Assembly: GCF_014075995.1 (NCBI RefSeq)
Contig: NZ_CP055153.1
Location: 2,356,001-2,420,000, forward strand
Direction: 5' to 3'
DNA length: 64,000 nt
Source: Adhaeribacter radiodurans
GTDB lineage: Bacteria; Bacteroidota; Bacteroidia; Cytophagales; Hymenobacteraceae
Under the pieces are notes generated by a model. The model was given only the letters and a program-made list of their open reading frames with translations. It ran no database searches and was not told the origin of the DNA. Positions 1 to 8,912 of this stretch are shown in pieces. Made by a program: the position numbers and the translations under genes. Position 1 is the first letter of the stretch; the number at the start of each line of letters is the position of its first letter.

Positions 1-49
1 AATTGTTACTAAATACTATACACTTATACCTTAAATGTAATTATAGAAA

Positions 50-214
50 ATGGGATTATTTAATTTTTCGGAAGTAGCTACTTATTTTTTTCGCAAAAAA
101 GACCCTAACCGTAAAACTAATTTCAACCTGCGTACCATGCACTTTATTAATAAGTTGTCTATGAGTATTTTTCTGGCAGGTTTAATTTATATGGCCATCA
201 AATACTTGTTCTAA
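50..214 (+). CDS. Small conserved membrane protein (54 aa)
   Basis: Reading from the ATG at 50 gives 54 codons ending in TAA at 212-214. The N-terminal half is basic and polar, with RKKDPNRKTNFNLR around residues 15-28, and the C-terminal half is one hydrophobic segment (SMSIFLAGLIYMAIKYLF, 37-54), so it is probably a single-pass inner-membrane protein. It resembles the short one-helix proteins of unknown function common in Bacteroidota (DUF6728-like, from memory). The stop overlaps the next start as TAATG, which implies translational coupling to the MmcQ/YjbR gene. Function unknown. Confidence 0.7.
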   Translation: MGLFNFSEVATYFFRKKDPNRKTNFNLRTMHFINKLSMSIFLAGLIYMAIKYLF

Positions 215-594
215 TGAACATCGAAGATTTTCGGGAATATTGTCTTTCTAAGGCTGGGGTTACCGAAGAACTTCCGTTCGGGGATAATACGTTGGTATTT
301 AAAGTGGGAGGTAAAATTTTTGCCCTTACCGATATTAATGAATTTGCCAGCATTAACTTAAAGTGTGACCCTGTAAAAGCTATTGAACTTCGGGAGCAGT
401 TTGAGGAAGTAAAGCCTGGCTACCACATGGATAAAAAGCATTGGAATACTATTAGTACTAAGGGCAGCATACCCGACTTGGTTCTAAAAGATTGGATAGA
501 TCAATCTTACAACCTTGTTTATGCTAAACTGACCCGGGCTCAAAAATTAAACATTAATATTCAGGACGAGCCTCCTATTGGCCTTCTCTCATAA
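214..594 (+). CDS. MmcQ/YjbR family protein
   Basis: A 126-residue protein of the MmcQ/YjbR family, a small fold related to CyaY whose members are often called DNA-binding but whose role is not settled. Family features visible: the N-terminal EDFREYCLSKAGVTEELPFG segment, the VFKVGGKIFAL strand pair (about 29-39), and the GYHMDKKHWNTI motif (about 69-80) followed by a C-terminal helix. The start ATG at 214 overlaps the stop of the upstream 54-aa gene by one base, so the two are probably cotranslated. No clear terminator follows; the next gene converges at 843. Confidence 0.85.
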   Translation: MNIEDFREYCLSKAGVTEELPFGDNTLVFKVGGKIFALTDINEFASINLKCDPVKAIELREQFEEVKPGYHMDKKHWNTISTKGSIPDLVLKDWIDQSYNLVYAKLTRAQKLNINIQDEPPIGLLS

Positions 595-842
595 TTATTA
601 GAGCAGAATTAGTTTGTATAATTTATATACTACTTTTGCTCTTATCTTTTTTATAATCAGCTAAATACCAGGTTTAATTTTAGTTGCAAGGAATGAAAAT
701 AGCTGCTTTTTTGGATGGAATATCAAATAAGTCATACTTCATTCTGAAAACTGAAAATTATACTTCTTAAAAAAGAATAAATAACTATTTTTTGATTTAA
801 GCTTTTTAATTTAGTTTAACCTTTCTTAAGTACAATATCTTC

Positions 843-1250
843 TTAAATATTGCTCTTAAATTGTTTCAGCCATTCTAAAGCGCTTTCGCGGTCCGTAAAC
901 AAGCGGGTAGGGTTTTTAGGTTTATTTACCATAATATAAAAGTTAGCCATCATCTTCAGCATGGGGGAATTTACCACCATTGCACTGGCTAAAACTAAAT
1001 CATTGCCTTCATTCGCCATAAAATCGCGGGCTTCCTTAGTAGTTTCTTTCACCTGCGTAATATCAAACAAACAAGGGTAAGATTCTTTTGCAAAAAACTC
1101 CAGCCGGTTTTCTACGGTAACCTTAGCCACGTTAATATCCATAACATCCATTGCTTTAAAGAAGCACTGAAAGATCCCGTCTTGGATATACATTAAGACA
1201 TATTTTGTTTCTTGGGTTCGGGTTCTACTACCTTCTTGGAATTGTGACAT
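843..1250 (-). CDS. STAS-like (SpoIIAA-fold) protein, function unknown
   Basis: A soluble 135-residue protein. The pattern of alternating strands and helices, with CLFDITQVKETTKEARDF (about 60-77) then a region of small and hydrophobic residues ending in RLFTDRESALEWLKQF, matches the STAS-like proteins frequent in Bacteroidota (DUF7793-type, from memory). Such proteins often act as anti-sigma antagonists or regulatory partners, but no phosphorylatable serine motif is obvious here. It is divergent from the oxoamine synthase/GNAT gene starting at 1339 and shares an 88-bp intergenic region with it, so it may belong to the same functional unit. The family call is moderately sure; the role is not known. 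Confidence 0.6.
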   Translation of the reverse strand: MSQFQEGSRTRTQETKYVLMYIQDGIFQCFFKAMDVMDINVAKVTVENRLEFFAKESYPCLFDITQVKETTKEARDFMANEGNDLVLASAMVVNSPMLKMMANFYIMVNKPKNPTRLFTDRESALEWLKQFKSNI

Positions 1251-1338
1251 TTATTTTGAATATAAAGTGCAATATTAGTGTTGTCCAATTTAAAGAGAAA
1301 AACTAAGAAAAATCAACCCTACAAATTTAAAAATTAAA

Positions 1339-3783
1339 ATGGCAAAAATTAGACATAATAACATTATTGATACGGTAGATTCTGTTTTGTCGGTGTCCAA
1401 GAAGAAAGGAATCATTCACCTGCATGCGCAAGACCATTCTTTAAATGGACAATATTTAACTTTAAACAACCATCAAGTTTTACATTTTGGTACGTGTGGC
1501 TACTTAGGATTAGAGCATCATCCTAAACTTAAAGCAGGTGCTATTGATGCCATTGAGCGCTTCGGAACTCAGTTCCCAATGTCCCGGACTTATATATCTA
1601 ACCCTTTATACAGTGAACTGGAAAGCTTAGTTAAGGAAATGTACAATGTTCCGGTGGTAATTTCTAAAAACTGTACGCTTTCTCACTTAACTACTATTCC
1701 CAGCATTATCCGTTCTACCGATTTAGTAATTCTGGACCACCAGGTACACGCCAGTGTGCAGGAAGCCGTAAAAAAATTGCTTACGCAAGGAGTAGCGGTA
1801 GAAATGATCCGGCATAATAATCTGGAAATGCTCGAAGATCGTATTAAAAAGCAACGCAATAAATATGATAAGATCTGGTACATGGCCGATGGTGTTTACT
1901 CTATGTACGGAGATTATGCTCCTGTTAAAGAATTAATTGCATTAGCCGAGAAATACGAACAATTATATTTATATGTAGATGATGCGCATGGCATGAGCTG
2001 GGCCGGAAAACACGGTACGGGTTATGTAATGAGCCAAATGCCCGAAGGTTTATACCGTAAAATGATTCTTACCGCCAACTTAGGTAAAGGATTTGGAGCC
2101 TGCGGAGGTTTGTCGTTATTCCCGAATGAAGAATGGTATAATAAAGTAAATAATTTTGGCGGGCCGCTTACTTTCTCCGTGCAGATAGAGCCCGCTACTC
2201 TTGGAGCTGCTATTGCCTCAGCCCGCATCCACTTAAGTGATGAGATATACGAGTACCAGGAAGAACTGCAACAGAAAATAGCTTATTTTAATAGCTTACT
2301 GAAGCAAACTAATTTACCCTTGGTTCACGAAAATAACAGCCCAATATTCTTTATTGGAACCGGAACCATGGACATGGGTAATTATTTGGTTCAGGAATTA
2401 TTAAATGATGGGGTTTACGTAAATTTAGCTACATTCCCGGCGGTTCCTGCCAAAAATATTGGAATTAGAATTACTATTTCGCTTAACAATTCAATAGAGC
2501 AAATAGAAGTACTGGTTGATAAATTGAAGCTTCATTTCGAAAGTGCCTTGATTGAAACGAATCAAACAGACGAAAAAATCCGGAAAGCTTTTAAAATGGC
2601 TCCCTCGGCCCAAATTTCAACTGCTGCTATTGCCAAGCCGGTAACCTCAAATCTTCTTACTGTTAAACGCTACTCTACCGTTGAAAAAATTGATACTACT
2701 CTATGGAACCAATATTTAGGCAACAGAGGCATGTTTGATTGGCATGGATTAATGTTTTTAGAAAAATCTTTCCGGAATAATGAAGAACAAGAAAACAACT
2801 GGGACTTTAAATACTATGTAGTAGAAGACAGCCAAGGCAAAATAGTTTTAATGACGTTTTTTGTAGTTGGCTTGCACAAAGAAGACATGTTCTCCCAAGG
2901 TTCTGTATCCAGAGTTATTGAGAAAGAAAGAGAACTGAATCCGTATTATCTGACCTCGACAGGTATTTTTATGGGTAGCTTGTTCACCGAAGGCGACCAT
3001 CTTTACATAGATAGAGAAAGCCCTTACTGGAAGAAAGCATTTAAAGGTATACTGGAAGAAGTTTATAAAGAGCAGGATAAAGTAAATGCGAGTAATTTGG
3101 TTTTAAGAGATTTTGCTGCTGGTGATACCGTAATGGATGAATTTATGGTAGAACAAGGCTTTGTGAAAATAGATATGCCGGAATCATGTGTACTGGAGAA
3201 TTTAGACTGGAGTTCGGTGGATGGTTACGTTGAAAGCATCTCTCCGAAAAGCAGACGGCATTTTTCGCAAAAAATTAAGAGAAATGAGCACTTTTTCGAA
3301 GTAAAAGTTAAAAACCAATTACCCGCTGAGGAACTAGAATATGCAATTGGCTTGTTTAAAAACGTAAAAGATAACAATGTTGACTTAAATACCTTCCTTA
3401 GCCCGGATAAGTTGTTTTACGAAATGAACGAAGATCCGGCATGGGAGTTTGTAGTATTGTACCTGAAAGAAGAATATTCCAGCAATAGTAAACCCGTTTC
3501 TGTTTGTTTTTGCCATAAAAATATTGCTGAAATATACAGCCCAATGTTAATTGGTATGGATTATGATTACTTAATGGAATACGGCGTTTATCGGCAAACC
3601 TTATATCAGGTAATAAGAAGAGCAAATGCTTTAGGCTGCAAAAAAGTGAACTTTGGTATTTCGGCATCTATTGAAAAGAAACGAGTAGGAGCTACCCTTT
3701 ACCCTAAAGTAGGTTACTTCCAAGCCAAAGACAACTATGCCATGGAGTTAATAGAAGCCACCATTGCTGTAGAAAAAGACTAG
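1339..3783 (+). CDS. Bifunctional alpha-oxoamine synthase / GNAT N-acyltransferase
   Basis: An 814-residue fusion. Residues about 30-405 are a PLP-dependent alpha-oxoamine synthase (the family of KBL, BioF, serine palmitoyltransferase and CqsA): the DDAHGMSWAGKHGTG motif contains the cofactor-contacting D215 and H217, and ANLGKGFGACGG supplies the Schiff-base lysine K250. Residues about 430-800 look like a GNAT/FemAB-like acyltransferase of the BioF2/COG3146 type. The first half would condense an amino acid with an acyl-CoA or acyl-ACP and lose CO2; the second could N-acylate the amine. Candidate products are an N-acylated amino-ketone lipid (sphingolipid-, capnine- or sulfonolipid-like) or a diffusible signal like that of CqsA/LqsA. 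The next gene, a hybrid histidine kinase, starts 23 bp downstream and is surely in the same operon. Substrates cannot be read from the sequence. Confidence 0.85.
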   Translation: MAKIRHNNIIDTVDSVLSVSKKKGIIHLHAQDHSLNGQYLTLNNHQVLHFGTCGYLGLEHHPKLKAGAIDAIERFGTQFPMSRTYISNPLYSELESLVKEMYNVPVVISKNCTLSHLTTIPSIIRSTDLVILDHQVHASVQEAVKKLLTQGVAVEMIRHNNLEMLEDRIKKQRNKYDKIWYMADGVYSMYGDYAPVKELIALAEKYEQLYLYVDDAHGMSWAGKHGTGYVMSQMPEGLYRKMILTANLGKGFGACGGLSLFPNEEWYNKVNNFGGPLTFSVQIEPATLGAAIASARIHLSDEIYEYQEELQQKIAYFNSLLKQTNLPLVHENNSPIFFIGTGTMDMGNYLVQELLNDGVYVNLATFPAVPAKNIGIRITISLNNSIEQIEVLVDKLKLHFESALIETNQTDEKIRKAFKMAPSAQISTAAIAKPVTSNLLTVKRYSTVEKIDTTLWNQYLGNRGMFDWHGLMFLEKSFRNNEEQENNWDFKYYVVEDSQGKIVLMTFFVVGLHKEDMFSQGSVSRVIEKERELNPYYLTSTGIFMGSLFTEGDHLYIDRESPYWKKAFKGILEEVYKEQDKVNASNLVLRDFAAGDTVMDEFMVEQGFVKIDMPESCVLENLDWSSVDGYVESISPKSRRHFSQKIKRNEHFFEVKVKNQLPAEELEYAIGLFKNVKDNNVDLNTFLSPDKLFYEMNEDPAWEFVVLYLKEEYSSNSKPVSVCFCHKNIAEIYSPMLIGMDYDYLMEYGVYRQTLYQVIRRANALGCKKVNFGISASIEKKRVGATLYPKVGYFQAKDNYAMELIEATIAVEKD

Positions 3784-3806
3784 ATTCAAAGTTTAAAATC
3801 AAGTAC

Positions 3807-5504
3807 GTGAAAGTTCTGAACGATAGAATTGAAGAAATAACTACCCTGATTGCGGAAGTAGCTAACGGTAATTTCGATTACACTATGGAAGCTTCCGAAA
3901 CCGGCGACGAATTAGATGCCTTAATTGCCGGGGTAAGTATGCTGGGACAAGAGTTGAAAAACTCTACCGTCTCCCGCGATTTTATGCAGAGCATTTATCA
4001 AGGGGTGGTAGATATGCTCTTGATTCTTAACACGGATTTTACTATTCGGAATGCAAACGAAGCAGTAGAAGAATTACTTGGTTATACAGAAGCAGAGCTG
4101 CAGGGAATTCCTTTTTCAATGGTGGTGCAGCAGAGTGATAATTCTTTATTGCCTGCCTTGCTGGAAAAGTTTAGGTACGAAGGTAAAGCCTTAAATGAGG
4201 AGTTATTATTTACTACCAAGCAGGATTCTAAAATTCCTGCTTCCTGCTCTTTTTCATTTTTAAAGAATAATGCCAAAGAAGTAGATGGTATTCTGATTAT
4301 TGCAAAAGATATTTCCAAACTTAAACAAACCGAAAGAGAACTGATTGAGGCAAAAAATAAAGCGGAGGCAGCGAACGAAGCCAAAAGCAACTTTTTATCT
4401 ACAATGAGTCACGAAATCCGGACCCCAATGAATGCCGTTATTGGTTTTACCAGTTTATTATTGAATCACGATCCCCGGCCAGATCAACAGGAGTATTTAA
4501 AAGTACTTAAATTTTCGGCGGATAATTTATTAACCTTGATTAATGATATTCTGGATTTTAGTAAGATAGAAGCCGGAAAAATTGAGTTTGAAAAAATTGA
4601 TTTTGATCCTAAAAAATTAATTACCAGAATCAGTGATCCGCTTCATCAATTAGCCATTGAAAAAGGTTTACAGTTAAAATTATTATTAGATCAGGATTTA
4701 CCTACTACTTTGGTGGGCGACCCCGTACGATTGAGTCAGATTTTAACTAACCTTATCAGCAATGCCGTAAAATTTACTAAAACCGGACGCATTATTGTTT
4801 CGGCAGCTATAAAAGATCAAACAAAAACTCACACTACTGTTGATTTCCGGGTAACCGATTCAGGTATTGGTATTCCGGCAGATAAACTGGAGCTTATTTT
4901 TGAGAGTTTTACTCAGGCAAAATCTGATACTACCCGCGAATTTGGAGGTTCTGGTTTAGGACTTACTATTATCAAACACTTACTAAAACTACAAGGCAGT
5001 AATATTCAGGTAGAAAGCCAGGTGGGTAAGGGGTCTACTTTTTACTTTAGCTTAACTTTCGAAAATAGTACCCAGCAATTTTCTTCTGACTCTAAAGATC
5101 CTATAGTTTCTGCCCCAAAAAGTTTAAAAGGAATCCGGTTGTTAATTGCCGAAGATAACCAGATTAATATTTTTCTGGTGAAGCAATTCCTGAACCAGTG
5201 GGAAATAGATTTTGATATTGCCGAAAATGGGTTGATTGCTTTGGATCTTGTGAAAAGCAACGATTATAACTTAGTTTTGATGGACTTGCAAATGCCGGAA
5301 CAAGATGGTTATGATACCACTTTAGCCATTCGACGTTTAGAAGGGGAGAAGTACCAGACGCTACCCATTATTGCTTTAACGGCTTCGGCTATGTTAGATA
5401 TTCAGGATAGAGCTTTTCAAGTGGGTATGAATGATTACTTAAGTAAGCCTTTTAACCCGGATGAATTATATAAGAGAATTGTTAAATATAGTTTTCCGGT
5501 ATAA
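3807..5504 (+). CDS. Soluble hybrid histidine kinase (HAMP-like, PAS, HisKA, HATPase, REC)
   Basis: A 565-residue kinase read from a GTG start. The N-terminal 50 residues resemble a HAMP helix pair, but no membrane segment precedes them, so the protein is cytoplasmic or the gene has lost a longer N-terminus. A PAS domain follows (about 65-175), then HisKA with the box STMSHEIRTPMN (phospho-acceptor H202), a HATPase with DSGIGIPADKLELIFESF and FGGSGLGLTI, and a C-terminal receiver (about 435-560) with the acceptor aspartate in LVLMDLQMPEQDG. It lies 23 bp after the oxoamine synthase/GNAT gene and ends just before a strong hairpin. The arrangement recalls CqsA-CqsS and LqsA-LqsS, synthase plus hybrid kinase, although those kinases have membrane sensor domains and this one does not. 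Confidence 0.9.
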   Translation: MKVLNDRIEEITTLIAEVANGNFDYTMEASETGDELDALIAGVSMLGQELKNSTVSRDFMQSIYQGVVDMLLILNTDFTIRNANEAVEELLGYTEAELQGIPFSMVVQQSDNSLLPALLEKFRYEGKALNEELLFTTKQDSKIPASCSFSFLKNNAKEVDGILIIAKDISKLKQTERELIEAKNKAEAANEAKSNFLSTMSHEIRTPMNAVIGFTSLLLNHDPRPDQQEYLKVLKFSADNLLTLINDILDFSKIEAGKIEFEKIDFDPKKLITRISDPLHQLAIEKGLQLKLLLDQDLPTTLVGDPVRLSQILTNLISNAVKFTKTGRIIVSAAIKDQTKTHTTVDFRVTDSGIGIPADKLELIFESFTQAKSDTTREFGGSGLGLTIIKHLLKLQGSNIQVESQVGKGSTFYFSLTFENSTQQFSSDSKDPIVSAPKSLKGIRLLIAEDNQINIFLVKQFLNQWEIDFDIAENGLIALDLVKSNDYNLVLMDLQMPEQDGYDTTLAIRRLEGEKYQTLPIIALTASAMLDIQDRAFQVGMNDYLSKPFNPDELYKRIVKYSFPV

Positions 5505-5524
5505 TTTAAAATAAAATCCTATTT

Positions 5525-5560
5525 AAAAGCCCGGTAAGTTTTAGTACTTACCGGGCTTTT
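5525..5560. terminator. Bidirectional rho-independent terminator
   Basis: A perfect 15-bp stem (5525-5539 with 5546-5560, core AAGCCCGGTAAGT) closes a 6-nt loop. It begins with a run of A and ends with a run of T, so it can act on both strands. It sits between the convergent kinase gene (stop at 5504) and leuS (stop at 5566). Confidence 0.9.
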
Positions 5561-5565
5561 ACATT

Positions 5566-8511
5566 TTATACTACTACGTTTACAATTTTATTAGGTACTA
5601 CAATTACTTTTTTAGGAGTTTTACCTTCTAAGTATTTATCAATTAACCCCGAACTCACTACTTCCTGCTCAATAAGTTCTTTTGGCATGTTTGTCGGGAA
5701 AGTAAGCTTACCGCGCATTTTGCCGTTTACTGAAATTGGGTATTCAAATGAGTTTTCCGTTAAGAACTGTTCTTGCCATTGCGGAAAACGGGCATACGAA
5801 ATACTATCTACATGGCCCAGCAAATGCCAAAGCTCTTCGGAAATATGCGGGGCGTACGGCGATAAAGCAATAGTAAGCGGTTCTAAAATGGCGCGCTTAT
5901 TACATTTTAAGGCAGTAAGTTCGTTAACGCAAATCATAAACGTACTTACCGAAGTATTAAACGAAAACCGTTCAATATCTTCTTCTACCTTTTTTATGGT
6001 CTTGTGCAAAGTTTTCAGCTCGGCTGGCGTAGGGTCTTCGTCGGAAACGTAAAAAACTCCGTTTGCATCAAAAAATAACTTCCAGTAGCGTTTTAAAAAT
6101 TTATGTACGCCGTCGATGCCGTTGGTGTTCCAGGGTTTAAATTGCTCTAATGGACCCAAGAACATTTCGTACATCCGCAAAGTATCCGCCCCAACTTTAT
6201 GCACTAAATCGTCCGGATTGACTACGTTGTACTTTGACTTCGACATTTTTTCGATTTCCCAACCGCAAATGTATTTTCCATCTTCCAGGATAAATTCAGC
6301 ATCACTTAAATCTGACCGCCAGGCTTTAAAAGCTTCTAAATCAAGTATGTCGTTCTCTACAATATTAACATCAACATACTGCGGTGATATTACCTGCAAA
6401 TACGGTTCTATATTTTTAGTTGGATACTTTTCTTTTAAGTCGATTTTAATTCTATCTAATATCGGGCTTAATAAACTTTCATACTCTTGTTTGCCATCAT
6501 TCTCCTTCAAAACATTATACCAGTGCTTTGAAACAAAAACACTTGGGAAGTGATAACTAGGAAAACCTTCATCTTCTTCTTCACCAGTGAAATTATTACT
6601 AAATAAACCAAATAATTGTTTATAAACGATATTTGATCGACCCTGAATCATGCCTTGGTTGATGAGCTTTTTAAATGGCTCTTCCTGCGAAACTAATCCC
6701 AGGTCTTTTAAAAATTTATACCAGAAACGCGAGTATAATAAGTGGCCCGTGGCATGTTCCGAGCCGCCAATATATAAATCAACGCTACCCCAGTAATCTT
6801 CGGCTTCCGGAGTAACAAACTGTGCCTTATTTTCCGGCGACATGTACCGCAAATAATACCAACTTGAGCCCGCCCAACCCGGCATTGTAGTTAACTCATA
6901 ATGATATTGACCTTGGTAATTCCAATCTTTGGCTCTGCCTAAAGGTGGTTCGCCGGTTTCGGTGGGCAAAAAGGCATCAATCTCTGGTAAAATTAACGGT
7001 AACTCACTTTCGGGTAACGGGTAGGCAATGTCGTCTTTATAGTAAATAGGAATAGGTTCACCCCAGTAACGTTGGCGGCCAAACACCGCATCGTGAATCC
7101 GGTACTGCACCTTACCTTTACCAACTCCTAATTCTTCAAATTTAGCTACGGCCGCTTTTATAGCTTCTTTTACCGCTAAACCATTCAGAAAGCCCGAGTT
7201 CATTAGTATTCCTTCTTTAGCTTCGTAAACTTCGTCGGGGGTAGAGCCTTCTATTACCGGAATAATAGGTAAATTAAAGTGTTTGGCAAAATTAAAATCG
7301 CGGCTATCGCTGGCTGGTACCGCCATAACCACACCGGTGCCATAGCCGGCTAGTACGTAATCGGCAATCCATAAGGGTACTTCCTCGCCATTAATGGGGT
7401 TTATAACATAAGAACCGGTAAAAACACCGCTAATATGTTTTACATCGCTCATGCGGTCGCGTTCCGAACGGTTTTTGGCCGTATTTACGTATTCTTCAAC
7501 GGCCTTTTTCTGGTCAGGAGTTGTTAGTTCGGGTACCCATTCGTGTTCCGGTGCTATCACTAAAAAAGAAACACCATAAATGGTATCCGGACGAGTAGTA
7601 AATACTTTAAGCTGTTGGTCTGAATTTTTAATTTTAAAATTAAGCTCCGCGCCAATAGATTTACCAATCCAGTTGCGTTGCATTTCTTTAATTGGATCGG
7701 TCCAATCTATGTGGTCGAGGTCGTTTAGTAATCGTTCGGCGTAGGCTGAAATGCGCAAACTCCATTGCTTCATTTTCTGGCGAATTACCGGATAGCCACC
7801 TCGTTCCGATACGCCGTCTTTTACTTCGTCGTTGGCCAAAACGGTACCTAAAGCCGGGCACCAGTTAACGGTAGCATCCGACAAAAAAGCCAAGCGATAA
7901 TTTAATAATATTTCCTGCTGTTGTTTTTCACTGTATTGCTGCCATTGACTTGCGGTAAAATCTGGAATTTCTTCTTCGTTACAGGCTGCTTTAACTGTGG
8001 CATTGCCTGAATTTTTAAATTTGTGTAGGAGAGTAGCAATAGGTTCGGCTTTGTTCGTTTCCTGGTTATACCACGAATCAAATAACTTTAAAAAAATCCA
8101 CTGCGTCCATTTATAATAACTAGGGTCGGAGGTTCGAACTTCGCGGTTCCAGTCAAAAGAAAATCCCAGATTCGCTAACTGCTCTTTATAGCGGGTAATA
8201 TTTTGTTCGGTGGTAATGGCTGGATGCTGACCTGTTTGAATCGCGTACTGCTCGGCGGGTAAGCCGAAGGCATCGAAGCCCATGGGGTGCAAAACATTAA
8301 ATCCTTTAATTCGCTTGTAACGAGCTACTATGTCAGAGGCAATATAACCCAGCGGGTGACCAACGTGTAATCCGGCACCGGACGGATACGGGAACATATC
8401 TAAAACGTAGTATTTTGGCCGGTTTGGGTCAATACTTACCCGAAAAGTTTGGTGTTGATTCCAATATTGTTGCCACTTTTTCTCAATCTGGTTAAAGTTG
8501 TAGTCTGACAT
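5566..8511 (-). CDS. leuS: Leucyl-tRNA synthetase
   Basis: Class I leucyl-tRNA synthetase, 981 residues, which charges tRNA-Leu in the cytoplasm. The HIGH-type motif is [10 protein letters not shown] (HVGH at 49-52) and the KMSKS loop is [11 protein letters not shown] near residue 754; the CP1 editing domain and the anticodon-binding C-terminus are present. Bacterial LeuRS is usually about 860-930 residues. The surplus here includes an extra segment of some 60-80 residues just before the leucine-specific region, between [12 protein letters not shown] and [20 protein letters not shown], rich in charged residues. A first inserted stretch near residue 165-215 is common in Bacteroidota. A TAnnTTTG-type -7 box lies about 60 bp upstream. 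Confidence 0.98.
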   Translation of the reverse strand: MSDYNFNQIEKKWQQYWNQHQTFRVSIDPNRPKYYVLDMFPYPSGAGLHVGHPLGYIASDIVARYKRIKGFNVLHPMGFDAFGLPAEQYAIQTGQHPAITTEQNITRYKEQLANLGFSFDWNREVRTSDPSYYKWTQWIFLKLFDSWYNQETNKAEPIATLLHKFKNSGNATVKAACNEEEIPDFTASQWQQYSEKQQQEILLNYRLAFLSDATVNWCPALGTVLANDEVKDGVSERGGYPVIRQKMKQWSLRISAYAERLLNDLDHIDWTDPIKEMQRNWIGKSIGAELNFKIKNSDQQLKVFTTRPDTIYGVSFLVIAPEHEWVPELTTPDQKKAVEEYVNTAKNRSERDRMSDVKHISGVFTGSYVINPINGEEVPLWIADYVLAGYGTGVVMAVPASDSRDFNFAKHFNLPIIPVIEGSTPDEVYEAKEGILMNSGFLNGLAVKEAIKAAVAKFEELGVGKGKVQYRIHDAVFGRQRYWGEPIPIYYKDDIAYPLPESELPLILPEIDAFLPTETGEPPLGRAKDWNYQGQYHYELTTMPGWAGSSWYYLRYMSPENKAQFVTPEAEDYWGSVDLYIGGSEHATGHLLYSRFWYKFLKDLGLVSQEEPFKKLINQGMIQGRSNIVYKQLFGLFSNNFTGEEEDEGFPSYHFPSVFVSKHWYNVLKENDGKQEYESLLSPILDRIKIDLKEKYPTKNIEPYLQVISPQYVDVNIVENDILDLEAFKAWRSDLSDAEFILEDGKYICGWEIEKMSKSKYNVVNPDDLVHKVGADTLRMYEMFLGPLEQFKPWNTNGIDGVHKFLKRYWKLFFDANGVFYVSDEDPTPAELKTLHKTIKKVEEDIERFSFNTSVSTFMICVNELTALKCNKRAILEPLTIALSPYAPHISEELWHLLGHVDSISYARFPQWQEQFLTENSFEYPISVNGKMRGKLTFPTNMPKELIEQEVVSSGLIDKYLEGKTPKKVIVVPNKIVNVVV

Positions 8512-8912
8512 TTCGGTACTTTCTTTCTATAAATTCGCCAATCTCATCCGCTCTATAAACGAGATAAAAGCAAAAATACTTTTTTTTACTAAGTATGTCA
8601 TCATTTCGCTAAAAACCTTGCAGTTATTATAAATAGAACCCAATTTAGTTGCGAGTTTAAAAACTAAGGAAATTCCAGGCAGAGAATTGTAAATTTTTAA
8701 ATAAATATTTTAATCGTAGCGTTTAAAAATAAACTTATATTTAGTAAAAAAATAACCAGAATTCCGGCTACTTCAATTCCTGATAAGTTCAATTATCAGG
8801 TGAAACAAAGTTATTTATTACCTAAAAGGTATTCAAAAACTACCTATCCCTATCGTTACTTGCAACCCGTACCTGTTTAAATTAGAGCATGAAGTAATTT
8901 TTACGCAGTAAA
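8512..8912. other. Intergenic region, leuS / alginate-lyase-like gene
   Basis: This 401-bp AT-rich gap separates two divergent genes and should hold both promoters. I see no open reading frame of note. A small hairpin with an 8-bp perfect stem (CCTGATAA, 8779-8786, with 8793-8800) lies in the leader region of the gene at 8913. Nothing else stands out. Confidence 0.5.
8571..8578 (-). promoter_or_regulatory. Possible -7 box for leuS
   Basis: On the minus strand this reads TATTTTTG, matching the Bacteroidota -7 form TAnnTTTG, 60 bp upstream of the leuS start. No clear -33 TTG is found at the expected spacing, so the call is tentative. Confidence 0.35.

Noticed and set aside
8130-8150. GGTTCGAAC, similar to a tRNA T-arm
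   Set aside because: It is inside leuS and no cloverleaf partner sequence surrounds it. The window appears to have no tRNA gene.
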